A stretch of DNA of 64,000 nt from Syntrophaceae bacterium UBA2280 (lineage in GTDB: Bacteria > Desulfobacterota > Syntrophia > Syntrophales > Smithellaceae), in assembly GCA_002347685.1 (NCBI GenBank), contig DDWS01000032.1:10504-74503 (forward strand). The letters are read 5' to 3'. This document shows positions 9,248 to 17,240 of the stretch, piece by piece. Numbering within the stretch: position 1 is the first letter of the stretch; every line of letters starts with the position of its first letter. The position numbers were made by a program, and so were the translations under genes. The notes under the pieces were generated by a model, which was given only the letters and a program-made list of their open reading frames with translations, was not told the DNA's origin and did not search any database.

Positions 9248-10009
9248 TCAGGACACTGCGCTGCTTTCTGTTTGGATGTCTTTGATGTCGGGTTTGCCCG
9301 CATCCTGATGGTCATTGTAATTTTTCATGATGGTCTGCCGGACCCTGTCGATTAAGTCCTGCCGGGTTTCCAGGGTGTAGCCTGTGACGTCAAACGGTTT
9401 GTCGATGACCAGTTTGATTTTTCCCGGCTTGACCTTTAATGACCGCTTCGGCATGATCCCGCCGCTTCCGATGATGCTGATCGGCACGATCGGCACGCCG
9501 GACTCAATGGCCAGATAAAAGATTCCCTGCTTGAACGTCTTGATTTCGCCGTCACGGCTTCGCGTTCCTTCGGGGAAGCTCATCACCGATTTGCCTTCGC
9601 GGATGCGCAGCGCAGCCAGCTTCAGGCTTCGCAAGGCGTTTTCGTGATTCTGCCGGTCGATTTCAATATAGCCCGCGCTTCTCATGGCCTGACCGAAAAC
9701 AGGGATCTGGAACAGCTCTTTTTTAGCGATCCAGCGAAACTGACAATTGACATGCGCCAGCGTGATGAGGATATCAAAATCACTCTGGTGATTGGCCATG
9801 AATATCTGTGGCTTGTTGCGCAGGATGTTGTGTGTGCCGATGACTTCCACTTTTGTGGCGGAGATGAAAAGAAGAACCCTGCTCCAAAGGTTGGCCACTT
9901 TATGCACATTGTTTTCCGCGTTGGAAAAAAACGAAAAGACCACGGACCAGAAAGAGAAAAAAGCGGTAATCGCAACGCCTAATGTAACTAAAAGTGCTGA
10001 GCGGACCAT
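9248..10009 (-). CDS. plsC: 1-acyl-sn-glycerol-3-phosphate acyltransferase
   Basis: 253 aa, inner-membrane phospholipid synthesis: acylates lysophosphatidic acid to phosphatidic acid. Hydrophobic N-terminal helix (about residues 5-28). The catalytic NHQSDFD box supplies H74 and D79 (HX4D), and the glycerol-phosphate-binding FPEGTRSRDG box lies near residue 145. It is the first gene of the minus-strand run; its stop abuts the ftsK start with no gap, which suggests translational coupling. Confidence 0.93.
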   Translation of the reverse strand: MVRSALLVTLGVAITAFFSFWSVVFSFFSNAENNVHKVANLWSRVLLFISATKVEVIGTHNILRNKPQIFMANHQSDFDILITLAHVNCQFRWIAKKELFQIPVFGQAMRSAGYIEIDRQNHENALRSLKLAALRIREGKSVMSFPEGTRSRDGEIKTFKQGIFYLAIESGVPIVPISIIGSGGIMPKRSLKVKPGKIKLVIDKPFDVTGYTLETRQDLIDRVRQTIMKNYNDHQDAGKPDIKDIQTESSAVS

Positions 10010-10033
10010 GTTTTTCCCTTGATCATGTCATTC

Positions 10034-10062
10034 ATTCTAGGCTGAAAATTTTTACTTGATAA
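10034..10062 (-). promoter_or_regulatory. Possible promoter of plsC-ftsK-rimO
   Basis: On the minus strand TTATCA (10062-10057) and TAGAAT (10039-10034) are 17 bases apart, 25 bases upstream of the plsC start at 10009. A TTGACT lies a little further upstream. This is the only promoter-like pair near the head of the run. Confidence 0.3.
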
Positions 10063-10220
10063 CGCGACTTAAGTCAACCATGAATTGCGTGCTCATCGAG
10101 TCGGTAAGCCCTGAAAAAGCTGAAATGCCGCAGATGGACTGATTCCGACGCCGGGGGCCGAAATGAAGAGATCGTGATGATGCAAGGTGTTTTGAGCGGT
10201 TGTTTGCTCATGCGGAAGGG

Positions 10221-10268
10221 GCCGGTCTGAACCGGCAAGAAGAGCCCTTCTTCGCGAAGGGCTCTTCT
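10221..10268 (-). terminator. Double hairpin after the flavoprotein gene
   Basis: A perfect 13-bp stem (10238-10250 with 10256-10268, loop TTCGC) lies 17 bases downstream of the flavoprotein stop on the minus strand. A second perfect 6-bp hairpin follows it (10221-10226 with 10231-10236). Neither has a clear U-run on the minus strand, so this may be a terminator needing another factor or an mRNA-stabilising end. Confidence 0.55.
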
Positions 10269-10285
10269 GTATGGTTTTGTCGGTA

Positions 10286-11848
10286 TTAACCCCAGCTTTT
10301 TTCAGCCGCGGCGTTTTGTCCCGCGATACGGCCAAAAATCAGACAGTCGAGTGTCGCGCAGCTTCCCAGACGCACTGCGCCGTGCACGCCGCCGGTGACT
10401 TCACCTGCCGCGTAGAGCCCGGGGATGGGTTTGTCGGTCATGACATCCACAGCCTGGGCTTTGACATTCATGTGCACACCGCCCATGGTGTGATGGATCT
10501 TCGGTGTCAACCTGAGCGCATAGTATGGGCCGGGACCGAGGGGCTTTTGATTTTTCTGTAAATACCTGCCCCATTCTTCATCTTTTCCCGCCAGAACACC
10601 TTTGTTGAATTTATCAATGGTTTCTTTGAGCGGTTCGATCGGGCAGTCATACGCCGCTGCCATCTGCTCTAACGTGTCATATTTTTTCACCACGCCTCTT
10701 TCCATCAATTTCGGCAGTGCTTCCGCGATGAGTTTTTCGCCGAGGGAGTATCCATAGGCATCGGTGAAAGCGATGCATTTATTGCCCACGCGAATGATGG
10801 CATCGGCCCGGATTTTTCTGTCGGCCAATTCATTCACGAAACGCTTGCCGGTCTTTGTGTCGATCCACAGGCCGTACATTGCGGCGCACAGCTGTGCGAA
10901 AAACGGGGACAATCCCATGCCCTGTTCATCCGGGCTGCCCCAGGGACCCAGCTGAATCCAGGAAAGCTGAACAGGGGCGCAGCCGATGCGGAGGGCTTCA
11001 CGCATGGCCTCGGCGGTGGCCCCGGGCTGATTGGTGCTCGGGAAGTCGCTAATCAGGCGGGGATCCTGGATGGTTCGAAACGCAACGTCATTTCCGAAAC
11101 CGCCCGTTGCCAGAACGACGGCTTTTTTCGCTTTAATATTCTTGAGTTTCCCGCTGTTCACGTTCGGGAAAACATATCTTTCGCGAATCTGGACGCCCTT
11201 CACTCTGCCGTCCGCGTCGCGGTATATTTGGGTCAGAAAACTTTGGGTTTTCGGCTGCACGCCCAGTTCCCTGAGTTTGGCCAGTTGCTGCTGGACGATG
11301 GCCCCGCCGCTCTGATTGTAAGTGCTGTACATACGCGGGACAGAGTGTCCGCCTTCCTGCGAGAGCTTGTCCTTGTACTTAACGCCCAGCTCATTGATGG
11401 TCCACTGGACGGTCTCATTGGATTGATAGGCGACCAGTTTGGCCAGTTCCACATGGTTTAGGTTCAGCCCCGCCGTGAGCATATCTTGCAGCAGCAGTTC
11501 CGGTGAATCCTTAATGCCTTCTTTTTCTTCCATGGGCGAGCCCGCCGCGGATACGACGCCACCGTTGATAATTGAATTTCCACCGGGCGTTCGCATTTTT
11601 TCCAGGACGATGACGGAGGCTCCCGCTTTTTTCGCTTCATAAGCGGCGGCCAGTCCGGCAAAGCCGCTGCCAACGACGACGATGTCATACGTTTCGTCCC
11701 ATTTCTTCGGAAGGCTCGCCGCTTCCGCCTTCCATGGGGTTAGCGCCAGGCCGCTGGTTGCCAGTCCGGCAACAGCCGCCGCGCCCCCTGCCGTTTTCAG
11801 GAAATTTCTTCTGGTAAAGGATGGGGAAATTGTCTTGTCTTCTTTCAT
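10286..11848 (-). CDS. Tat-exported FAD flavoprotein, flavocytochrome c / fumarate reductase type
   Basis: 520 aa. The N terminus carries a twin-arginine signal (TRRNFLK, R13-R14, then a hydrophobic stretch ending AEA), so the protein is folded with FAD and exported to the periplasm. The FAD-binding motif VVVGSGFAGLAAAYEAKKAG is at about residues 57-76. The C-terminal HHTMGGVHM and GAVRLGSC stretches correspond to catalytic regions of the fumarate/urocanate reductase flavin family. It contains no CXXCH, unlike Shewanella FccA, so electrons must come from a separate cytochrome; the divergent hexahaem gene at 12406 is the obvious candidate. The electron acceptor substrate (fumarate or another enoate) is not known. 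A good AGGAGGT precedes the start. Confidence 0.9.
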   Translation of the reverse strand: MKEDKTISPSFTRRNFLKTAGGAAAVAGLATSGLALTPWKAEAASLPKKWDETYDIVVVGSGFAGLAAAYEAKKAGASVIVLEKMRTPGGNSIINGGVVSAAGSPMEEKEGIKDSPELLLQDMLTAGLNLNHVELAKLVAYQSNETVQWTINELGVKYKDKLSQEGGHSVPRMYSTYNQSGGAIVQQQLAKLRELGVQPKTQSFLTQIYRDADGRVKGVQIRERYVFPNVNSGKLKNIKAKKAVVLATGGFGNDVAFRTIQDPRLISDFPSTNQPGATAEAMREALRIGCAPVQLSWIQLGPWGSPDEQGMGLSPFFAQLCAAMYGLWIDTKTGKRFVNELADRKIRADAIIRVGNKCIAFTDAYGYSLGEKLIAEALPKLMERGVVKKYDTLEQMAAAYDCPIEPLKETIDKFNKGVLAGKDEEWGRYLQKNQKPLGPGPYYALRLTPKIHHTMGGVHMNVKAQAVDVMTDKPIPGLYAAGEVTGGVHGAVRLGSCATLDCLIFGRIAGQNAAAEKSWG

Positions 11849-11913
11849 GTTTTACCTCCTGATCCATTGCTTGTAGGGTTAGGTTAAAAAGTTACATTTT
11901 CCAGATATCCGTT

Positions 11914-11935
11914 AGCGTTAAAAACGCTTTATATA
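11914..11935 (-). promoter_or_regulatory. Inverted repeat at a candidate flavoprotein promoter
   Basis: AGCGTT-AAA-AACGCT (11914-11928) is a perfect 6+6 inverted repeat. On the minus strand a TATATA box (11935-11930) lies immediately upstream, so the repeat would cover the transcription start of the flavoprotein gene. No convincing -35 box is seen. A repressor operator is the natural reading, but no regulator is identified. Confidence 0.4.
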
Positions 11936-12171
11936 TCCAATCAAGATTTGTCCTCCCCGCTTGATAAGGCAAGGGATATTGAATCATTTTTCGATTGCTT
12001 TGATGGCGCATGATGCATAGGACGCGAGAACATGGTGAGGGCCTGGTCAATAAATAAAATAAAAAAAGGTGTCGATTTTTTAACAGCCTGCGAAGTAAGC
12101 CCGAAGGCATCAACGCCTTTTTTATAACACAAAGGCCCTGTCCTGGCAACATCCATTTAATGAATTGTGCA

Positions 12172-12201
12172 TTGACAATGTTTCATGTGAAAGTGTATAT
12201 A
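12172..12201 (+). promoter_or_regulatory. Promoter of the cytochrome cluster
   Basis: Perfect TTGACA (12172-12177), an 18-base spacer and TATATA (12196-12201) in an AT-rich stretch. It is about 205 bases upstream of the hexahaem cytochrome, leaving an unusually long 5' leader. Confidence 0.5.
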
Positions 12202-12405
12202 TTAGACAATTAGAGAGAATGCTCATTTACGGTCTTTCTGGTTCGTGTGTGTGGTGTTCATAGCCGCTTCTTTTGCGGTCGTCCGTTCTGAGGGTAGTCG
12301 CATGTTTTTCAGATCATATACCAGGCAAAATAGCAGATTTCCATAGCGGACTTTTTCAGGGCGTTAAAGAGGGTATTTTGACCAGAACAATTTTGGAGGA
12401 ATAAG

Positions 12406-12930
12406 ATGAGACACCCCTACAGCCAACGGGTAAGGACAACCGTCGTTTTATTCAGCATTATATTAGCCGCGGTGATAAGTGGTTCTCTCTGGGCGGCCCC
12501 CAAATTGGTTCCGTCTGATGCCAGGCCAGGAGATTGCGCCGCCTGTCACACGGAAGGAAAGGTTCTGTCTGACACGCATCCCGACACGAAGGAAATGAAT
12601 TTAGCGGCGTGCAAGGCCTGCCATACCCGTGATAACCTCGATCTGACGGGAAAGTTCCCCGGTAGTCACACGCATTATCTGGCCGGTGTGACCTGTGTAG
12701 CCTGTCACGGCAAGACCGAGAAGCCCGAAGAAGTGGCCATGGAAAAATGTGTAGCATGCCACGGCAGCACGGCAAAACTGGCTCAGAAGACAAAAAACAT
12801 CAAGCCCACCAATCCACATACGTCTCCGCATTACGGCACGGACCTGGATTGCAATCTTTGCCATCGTCAACATGCCAAGTCGGAGGACTTCTGCGCGCAG
12901 TGCCACAGCTTTAACTTCAAAACACCGTGA
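12406..12930 (+). CDS. Exported hexahaem cytochrome c
   Basis: 174 aa with an N-terminal signal/anchor (hydrophobic residues about 11-30, cleavage likely after LWAAP). Six CXXCH haem-binding sites begin at C44, C69, C97, C115, C149 and C163, with many extra histidines as distal ligands. The pattern ending NPHTSPH...CNLCH...CAQCHSF resembles the tetrahaem domain of periplasmic flavocytochrome c fumarate reductases, with two extra haems. It is transcribed away from the haem-less flavoprotein at 10286, so the two may form a split flavocytochrome. GGAGGAATAAG precedes the ATG. First gene of the cytochrome cluster. Confidence 0.9.
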   Translation: MRHPYSQRVRTTVVLFSIILAAVISGSLWAAPKLVPSDARPGDCAACHTEGKVLSDTHPDTKEMNLAACKACHTRDNLDLTGKFPGSHTHYLAGVTCVACHGKTEKPEEVAMEKCVACHGSTAKLAQKTKNIKPTNPHTSPHYGTDLDCNLCHRQHAKSEDFCAQCHSFNFKTP

Positions 12931-13039
12931 TTCTTCCTCATGATAGGGTAAGGGCAGGATCCTTAATGAATAGAATTCAATTTGACGCGGTCTGGCTTAT
13001 TTGTTAAATTTCTAATGGGTTCAAACTTTGGGAGGTTTT

Positions 13040-14281
13040 GTGATAAGCCGACAAAAGTGCCTGTCTTTACTCATTGCCTTCTTTCTCCTGCTTGGAGGAA
13101 CCGCTGCTTTTTCACAGCAAAGCAGTTGTGTTACCTGCCATACCAATGAATCCATGATGAAATCTCTGTATAAGCCCCCTGAAATCCCGCAAGACGCGGG
13201 CGAGGGGTGAGCGGGTGCTCCTCCGCCGGTCCGGCCGGAAGAAATGTATCTGGGATATGTTGTCGATCAGGAACTAATCAAAAAAGATCCCCATTTCAGG
13301 ATGGGCTGTGTTTTCTGCCACAAGGGCAATGCAAAGGAAATGAGCAGGGAAGCTGCGCACAAAGGCATGGTCAGGAAGCCTTCGGACAATCTGCGCTCCT
13401 GTATGGCCTGTCACAAAAAGATTACGGATAACTATGCCAAGTCGCTTCACTATACGACGGCGGGATTGCGAACCGGAGTGATGCCCCGGTTTTCCAAAGA
13501 AGAATTGAAAATCTTCGATGAAAAGGTATTTGAAAAATCCTGCCGCAGCTGCCATGCGTCCTGCGGCGACTGCCATGTGAAAGGCGCACCGGTCTCCGGC
13601 ATCAGCATCGGGCTGATCGACAAACATAAATTCGTTAAAAAGGATGAGGGCAAGACCTGCGCATTTTGTCACGGGGGACGTGTCTATCCGGAGTACACGG
13701 GTAATTATGGTGGAGCACCGGATGTCCACTATCAGAAAGGCATGTTGTGCATGGACTGCCACAAGAAGGAGGAATTTCACGGCGACGGCACGGCTTACAA
13801 GACGAAAAGTGAAGTCAAGCAGCGTCCGGCCTGCAGGGATTGCCATAAGCCGGGCAATGAGGCGAAACTGACCGCGCAAATCGCCCATCGCGAGCATGAA
13901 GGCAAAGTCAGCTGCTACGGCTGCCATTCCGGAGCGGCTTACCGCAACTGCAGTGATTGCCACGGCGGCCACGCGGCGGCCAACCCGGGCATGATTCTGG
14001 GGAAAAGTCCCCGGGATAAGAAGACGTTGACGACTCTCAGGCTGATTCCAACCGTGCGGGATACCTTTTTACCCGCCGGCATCAAGATGGAGCATTACGA
14101 CGTTCTGCCCAACTACTGGGATACTCCGGCGCACAATATCCGCAAGCGCACGGACCGCACCCGCAACTGCGATGTCTGCCACGTGGAGGGGAAAAATTTC
14201 CTCACGAAGGAAATGCTGATCAAGGATGGTTCCAAAGCGAATGAAAGTTTAATAATTGTTCCTAAACCCATTAACCGATAG
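13040..14281 (+). CDS. 11-haem exported cytochrome c with in-frame UGA (candidate selenoprotein)
   Basis: One continuous frame from GTG 13040 (GGAGG at 13031-13035) to 14281, broken only by TGA at 13208-13210. Read as selenocysteine (residue 57) it gives 413 aa. Residues 1-25 are a signal peptide (SLLIAFFLLLGGTAAFS). Haem site 1 (CVTCH) is before the UGA. Ten more CXXCH follow: CVFCH, CMACH, CRSCH, CGDCH, CAFCH, CMDCH, CRDCH, CYGCH, CSDCH, CDVCH. The residues around the UGA read AGEG-U-AGAPPPVRPEE. If UGA were a stop, the downstream 10-haem part would lack an export signal and could not be matured. A SECIS-like hairpin follows the UGA (see 13208-13239). Alternatives are a nonsense mutation or base error. 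The gene lies 9 bases before the rhodanese gene. Confidence 0.8.
13208..13239 (+). promoter_or_regulatory. UGA plus candidate bacterial SECIS hairpin
   Basis: After the UGA (13208-13210) a stem forms between TCCGCCG (13222-13228) and CGGCCGGA (13232-13239) with one bulged C at 13236. It leaves a three-base GUC loop (13229-13231) whose first G is 19 bases after the UGA. In the E. coli fdhF SECIS the apical GGU is at about the same distance. A competing pairing (GCGG just after the UGA with CCGC) is also possible. The structure is by eye, not by energy calculation. Confidence 0.55.
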
Positions 14282-14290
14282 GAGGATAAA

Positions 14291-15184
14291 ATGAAGCGCT
14301 TTAAGACTCTTGGATTATTTCTGATTTTGGCGGTCACCCTGCTGCCTGCCCTGGTCGCGGCTCAGATTACCGGCCCGATTGTGTCCGTGGCGGATCTGGA
14401 AAAAAACTTAACCAATCCCAACGTCGTTGTCCTCGATGTCCGCAAGGTGGAAGAATACAGGGAGGGACACATTCCGGGCGCCGTCAATGCCGCTTACGGA
14501 TCCTGGGCGATTAAAAAGGGCGAGCTGCTCAATGAGCTGCCGTCCATTGAAGATCTGTCCGATCTGATCGCAGGTGCCGGTATCGACAAGGATTCGCAGG
14601 TGGTTATTGTCGGGAAAACGGATACAGTCCCGGATCAGTTCGACATGACCCGTGTGGCCTGGACATTGAAATACGTAGGTGTGCCGAATGTGGCCATTCT
14701 CAGCGGCGGGCAGAATCAGTGGGTGAAAGAAGGCAAGCCCCTGTCCCAGGACATGGTCCGGGCCAAGGCAAAGAGATTCAGGGCTTCCGCCACAGGCAAT
14801 CTTTTTGTGAACAAAGCGTATGTCACGGAAAATCTGGGCAAGGCCGCAATCATCGACACCCGCGCCCCGGCGTTTTACGAAGGGAAGGAGAAGCTTGCGT
14901 TTGTGCCCAAACCAGGGAGAATCAAGGGAGCGGTCAACCTTCCTGTAGGTCAGTTATACACGCCTGAAGGCTTATATAAAGACAAAGCCGAACTGGCTGC
15001 TTTGGCGCAAAAGGCGGCAGGGACGGATCTTGCAAAGGAGATCATTTTGTACTGTGATACCGGAAAGACCTGTACAAGCTGGGCTTTAATTCTGAAGGAC
15101 ATGCTGGGATATCAAAATGTTAAAATCTATGACGGTTCGTCCATGGAATGGCTGGCTGATCCGGCGGCACCATCTGAACCTTAA
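14291..15184 (+). CDS. Exported two-domain rhodanese (sulfurtransferase)
   Basis: 297 aa. A signal peptide (residues 1-24, hydrophobic, ending ALVAAQ) sends it to the periplasm. The N-terminal rhodanese domain keeps the fold motif VLDVRKVEEYREGHIPGAVN but has no cysteine in its active-site loop (VGKTDTVPDQ). The C-terminal domain has the catalytic cysteine C255 in the loop YCDTGKTCTSWA. This is the usual SseA/thiosulfate sulfurtransferase arrangement of an inactive plus an active domain. It starts 9 bases after the 11-haem cytochrome with AGGAGG before the ATG, so the two are co-expressed. A role in polysulfide, thiosulfate or sulfane-sulfur handling at the cytochromes is inferred from context. 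Confidence 0.9.
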   Translation: MKRFKTLGLFLILAVTLLPALVAAQITGPIVSVADLEKNLTNPNVVVLDVRKVEEYREGHIPGAVNAAYGSWAIKKGELLNELPSIEDLSDLIAGAGIDKDSQVVIVGKTDTVPDQFDMTRVAWTLKYVGVPNVAILSGGQNQWVKEGKPLSQDMVRAKAKRFRASATGNLFVNKAYVTENLGKAAIIDTRAPAFYEGKEKLAFVPKPGRIKGAVNLPVGQLYTPEGLYKDKAELAALAQKAAGTDLAKEIILYCDTGKTCTSWALILKDMLGYQNVKIYDGSSMEWLADPAAPSEP

Positions 15185-15190
15185 ATGAGT

Positions 15191-15236
15191 TAAAGCAGCC
15201 GGCCATCCCTGAGAAGGGGGACGGTCGGCTGCTTTA
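15191..15236 (+). terminator. Hairpin after the rhodanese gene
   Basis: An 11-bp stem, TAAAGCAGCCG (15191-15201) with CGGCTGCTTTA (15226-15236), follows the rhodanese stop. The descending arm ends in TTTA, then AAGATTTT. It probably lowers transcription into the octahaem gene, since no new promoter is evident in the 34 bases before that gene. Confidence 0.5.
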
Positions 15237-15270
15237 AAGATTTTCCGTATCGTCAGTGTTGAGGGCTTTC

Positions 15271-17232
15271 ATGGTCATTTACCGTCACATTGCAATTCTG
15301 CTTGCGATTGTATTTCTATCTTTCCCGATGGCGGTCCGGTCACACCAGGACGTCTGGCTGAAAAACGAGCAGGGTGACACCATCACGGCAACCCTCAACA
15401 GTGTTGATCCCTACAGTACGAAGAAGACCTGCGGCGTCTGCCATCCTTACTCTGTCATTACATCCGGCTATCACTTCCAGCAGGGATTCGACGTCATGAA
15501 AGAAGGATACGACGCACGCAAGCCCTGGATCCTTTCGCCCGGCATGTTTGGAAACTGGCTGCCCACAGCCGCCGCCGCGAGACTGTCCTCCAAAGCCAAT
15601 AAGACCCCGCTGAGGATGGATCTGTCCACCTACGACTGGATCGGTGCCGGCAAATATAATTCTGCCCATAAGGTGAAGGCTGCTTCGTGCGGTTCCTGCC
15701 ACCCGGGTGGCGGTCCGATGGAATACGGACGCGACGCGCGCGGTCGCGCGGATTTGAAAAAGACGCTCATCCAGGGGGAGGCCGCGGGGGCAAATCCACT
15801 GGATGGTGATTACAGTTCTCGATTCACGCCGGACGGCATGAGCCGGTTTCGGCAAAGCGGCGTTGTGGAAGCCGATTGTCTGATCTGCCATCTGCACGGA
15901 TACCGGATGGACGACAGAAACGACCAGCTCTACAAACGCAACTACCGCTGGGCGGCGACCGCCGGCGCGGGGCTGGGCGCGGTGAAGGGGGCTCTTTTTA
16001 CATACAGCAATCCTGTAGCAGGACCGGGCCATCCCGATTTTGCCGCAGGTTCCTGGGATTTTTCCCGGCGGCCGGTGGTATCCTACAACTGGCCTGACCG
16101 TGCGCTGTTTACGGCGGACGGCCGCCTCAAAGGCGGTGTGATCTCTAAAACCGTATCTTCTAAAAGTTGTCTGCAGTGTCACGCCGAAGGCGAGGCGAAA
16201 AATACCGGTACGGCCTTTGATCCGGCGCATGATGTGCACGTGAAGGCGGGGATGCGCTGCACCGACTGTCATCCGCTTGTCGGGCGCAGCCAGGCCCAGC
16301 GCCTGTCCCATCAGGTTGCGAAAGGGAAGTCGATCACCAACCGTGTCCGCGACGATCTGGACGGTGTCGGCATGCGCACCTGTATCCATTGCCACTCGGA
16401 AGGATCTTTCCGGATCACCCGGCAGGGGAAAACCATGCAGGCGAAAAACCCCCGGGAAACGCACGCGAAACGATTTGACGGCGCGACGTTTCATACCTAC
16501 ATCATTTCCTGCAACGGCTGTCACTCCACTTTGCAGCCCCTGCGCGCCATGACCGTTCTGGACATGAGTACGGGGCTGGAATACGGTTACACCGCCGACA
16601 ACTTTGACGGCGTATCCTGGCCGGAGGATTATTTAAGGACAGCACCCAAACCCTGGGTGCCCTGGCAGACGCGCGAGAAAAAATACCTCGCGGCCGTGCC
16701 CAAGCACATGCAGTGGTTCGGAGAAAAAATGTCCAACGGAGAAATCCGTCCCATTTCCCTGCATCAGGTGGGCACCGCCGCGCGCGCTGTGAAAGCCCTG
16801 ACGGTGATGGAAGCCAACCTGCCCGACGGCAAAAAGGAAAAAAGGCGGACGGTGGTTTCTGATGGCGATATCGCTGCCATGCTGAACGCTCTGACGAGGA
16901 TTGGATACCGCAATGTTGTCTATGTGTCGGATCAGGTCCATGAGCTAAAAGGCGGCAAGCTTGTTTCCTCGCCTGCCATGCCCGGGCAAAGAGTTCTTTA
17001 CTACGCGGTGGAGCATGGCGTGGTCGATTTGGGGAAGAAGTCGGCCTACGGCTGGAAAGGCCGGACGGACGGATGCATGCAGTGTCATGACGATGATTCA
17101 CCTTTCTTTGCTAAAATGAATATTGAAAATATCCGGGGCTTTCTGAAAAAAGACTACCCGTCTCTGAAGGAACCCAATGCCGTCATGCAATATGAAATTT
17201 GGGGACTCAGGTCCGTGCCCTCGTTCGAGTAG
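15271..17232 (+). CDS. Exported octahaem cytochrome c
   Basis: 653 aa from ATG 15271 (GAGGG five bases upstream); the frame extends slightly further to GTG 15256. A signal peptide (IAILLAIVFLSFPMAVRS) leads to eight CXXCH sites: CGVCH, CGSCH, CLICH, CLQCH, CTDCH, CIHCH, CNGCH and, far downstream near the C terminus, CMQCH. Long haem-free stretches (about residues 90-135, 215-290 and 430-600) distinguish it from compact cytochromes and could form a catalytic or docking domain. I do not recognise a named family. It lies between two rhodanese-domain genes. Confidence 0.85.
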   Translation: MVIYRHIAILLAIVFLSFPMAVRSHQDVWLKNEQGDTITATLNSVDPYSTKKTCGVCHPYSVITSGYHFQQGFDVMKEGYDARKPWILSPGMFGNWLPTAAAARLSSKANKTPLRMDLSTYDWIGAGKYNSAHKVKAASCGSCHPGGGPMEYGRDARGRADLKKTLIQGEAAGANPLDGDYSSRFTPDGMSRFRQSGVVEADCLICHLHGYRMDDRNDQLYKRNYRWAATAGAGLGAVKGALFTYSNPVAGPGHPDFAAGSWDFSRRPVVSYNWPDRALFTADGRLKGGVISKTVSSKSCLQCHAEGEAKNTGTAFDPAHDVHVKAGMRCTDCHPLVGRSQAQRLSHQVAKGKSITNRVRDDLDGVGMRTCIHCHSEGSFRITRQGKTMQAKNPRETHAKRFDGATFHTYIISCNGCHSTLQPLRAMTVLDMSTGLEYGYTADNFDGVSWPEDYLRTAPKPWVPWQTREKKYLAAVPKHMQWFGEKMSNGEIRPISLHQVGTAARAVKALTVMEANLPDGKKEKRRTVVSDGDIAAMLNALTRIGYRNVVYVSDQVHELKGGKLVSSPAMPGQRVLYYAVEHGVVDLGKKSAYGWKGRTDGCMQCHDDDSPFFAKMNIENIRGFLKKDYPSLKEPNAVMQYEIWGLRSVPSFE

Positions 17233-17240
17233 GTGATGCG

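Larger units (their letters stand above)
11849..12405. other. 557-base divergent intergenic region
   Basis: Lies between the flavoprotein (minus) and hexahaem cytochrome (plus). It contains an inverted repeat and -10-like box near the flavoprotein, a plus-strand promoter at 12172-12201, and a small GC stem with a T-run around 12105-12124 (AAGGC/GCCTT). From 12202 to 12405 there is a long leader before the cytochrome start in which I see no gene. Short open frames here look like chance. Confidence 0.5.

Noticed and set aside
13028..13210. A separate 60-aa monohaem protein followed by an unrelated 10-haem gene at 13244
   Set aside because: The two lie in the same frame, the second has no signal peptide, and a SECIS-like hairpin follows the UGA; a single UGA-containing gene explains this better. 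A pseudogene remains possible.
15340..16524. A 394-aa minus-strand frame opposite the octahaem cytochrome
   Set aside because: Antisense shadow with histidine/arginine-rich composition caused by CXXCH codons on the other strand.
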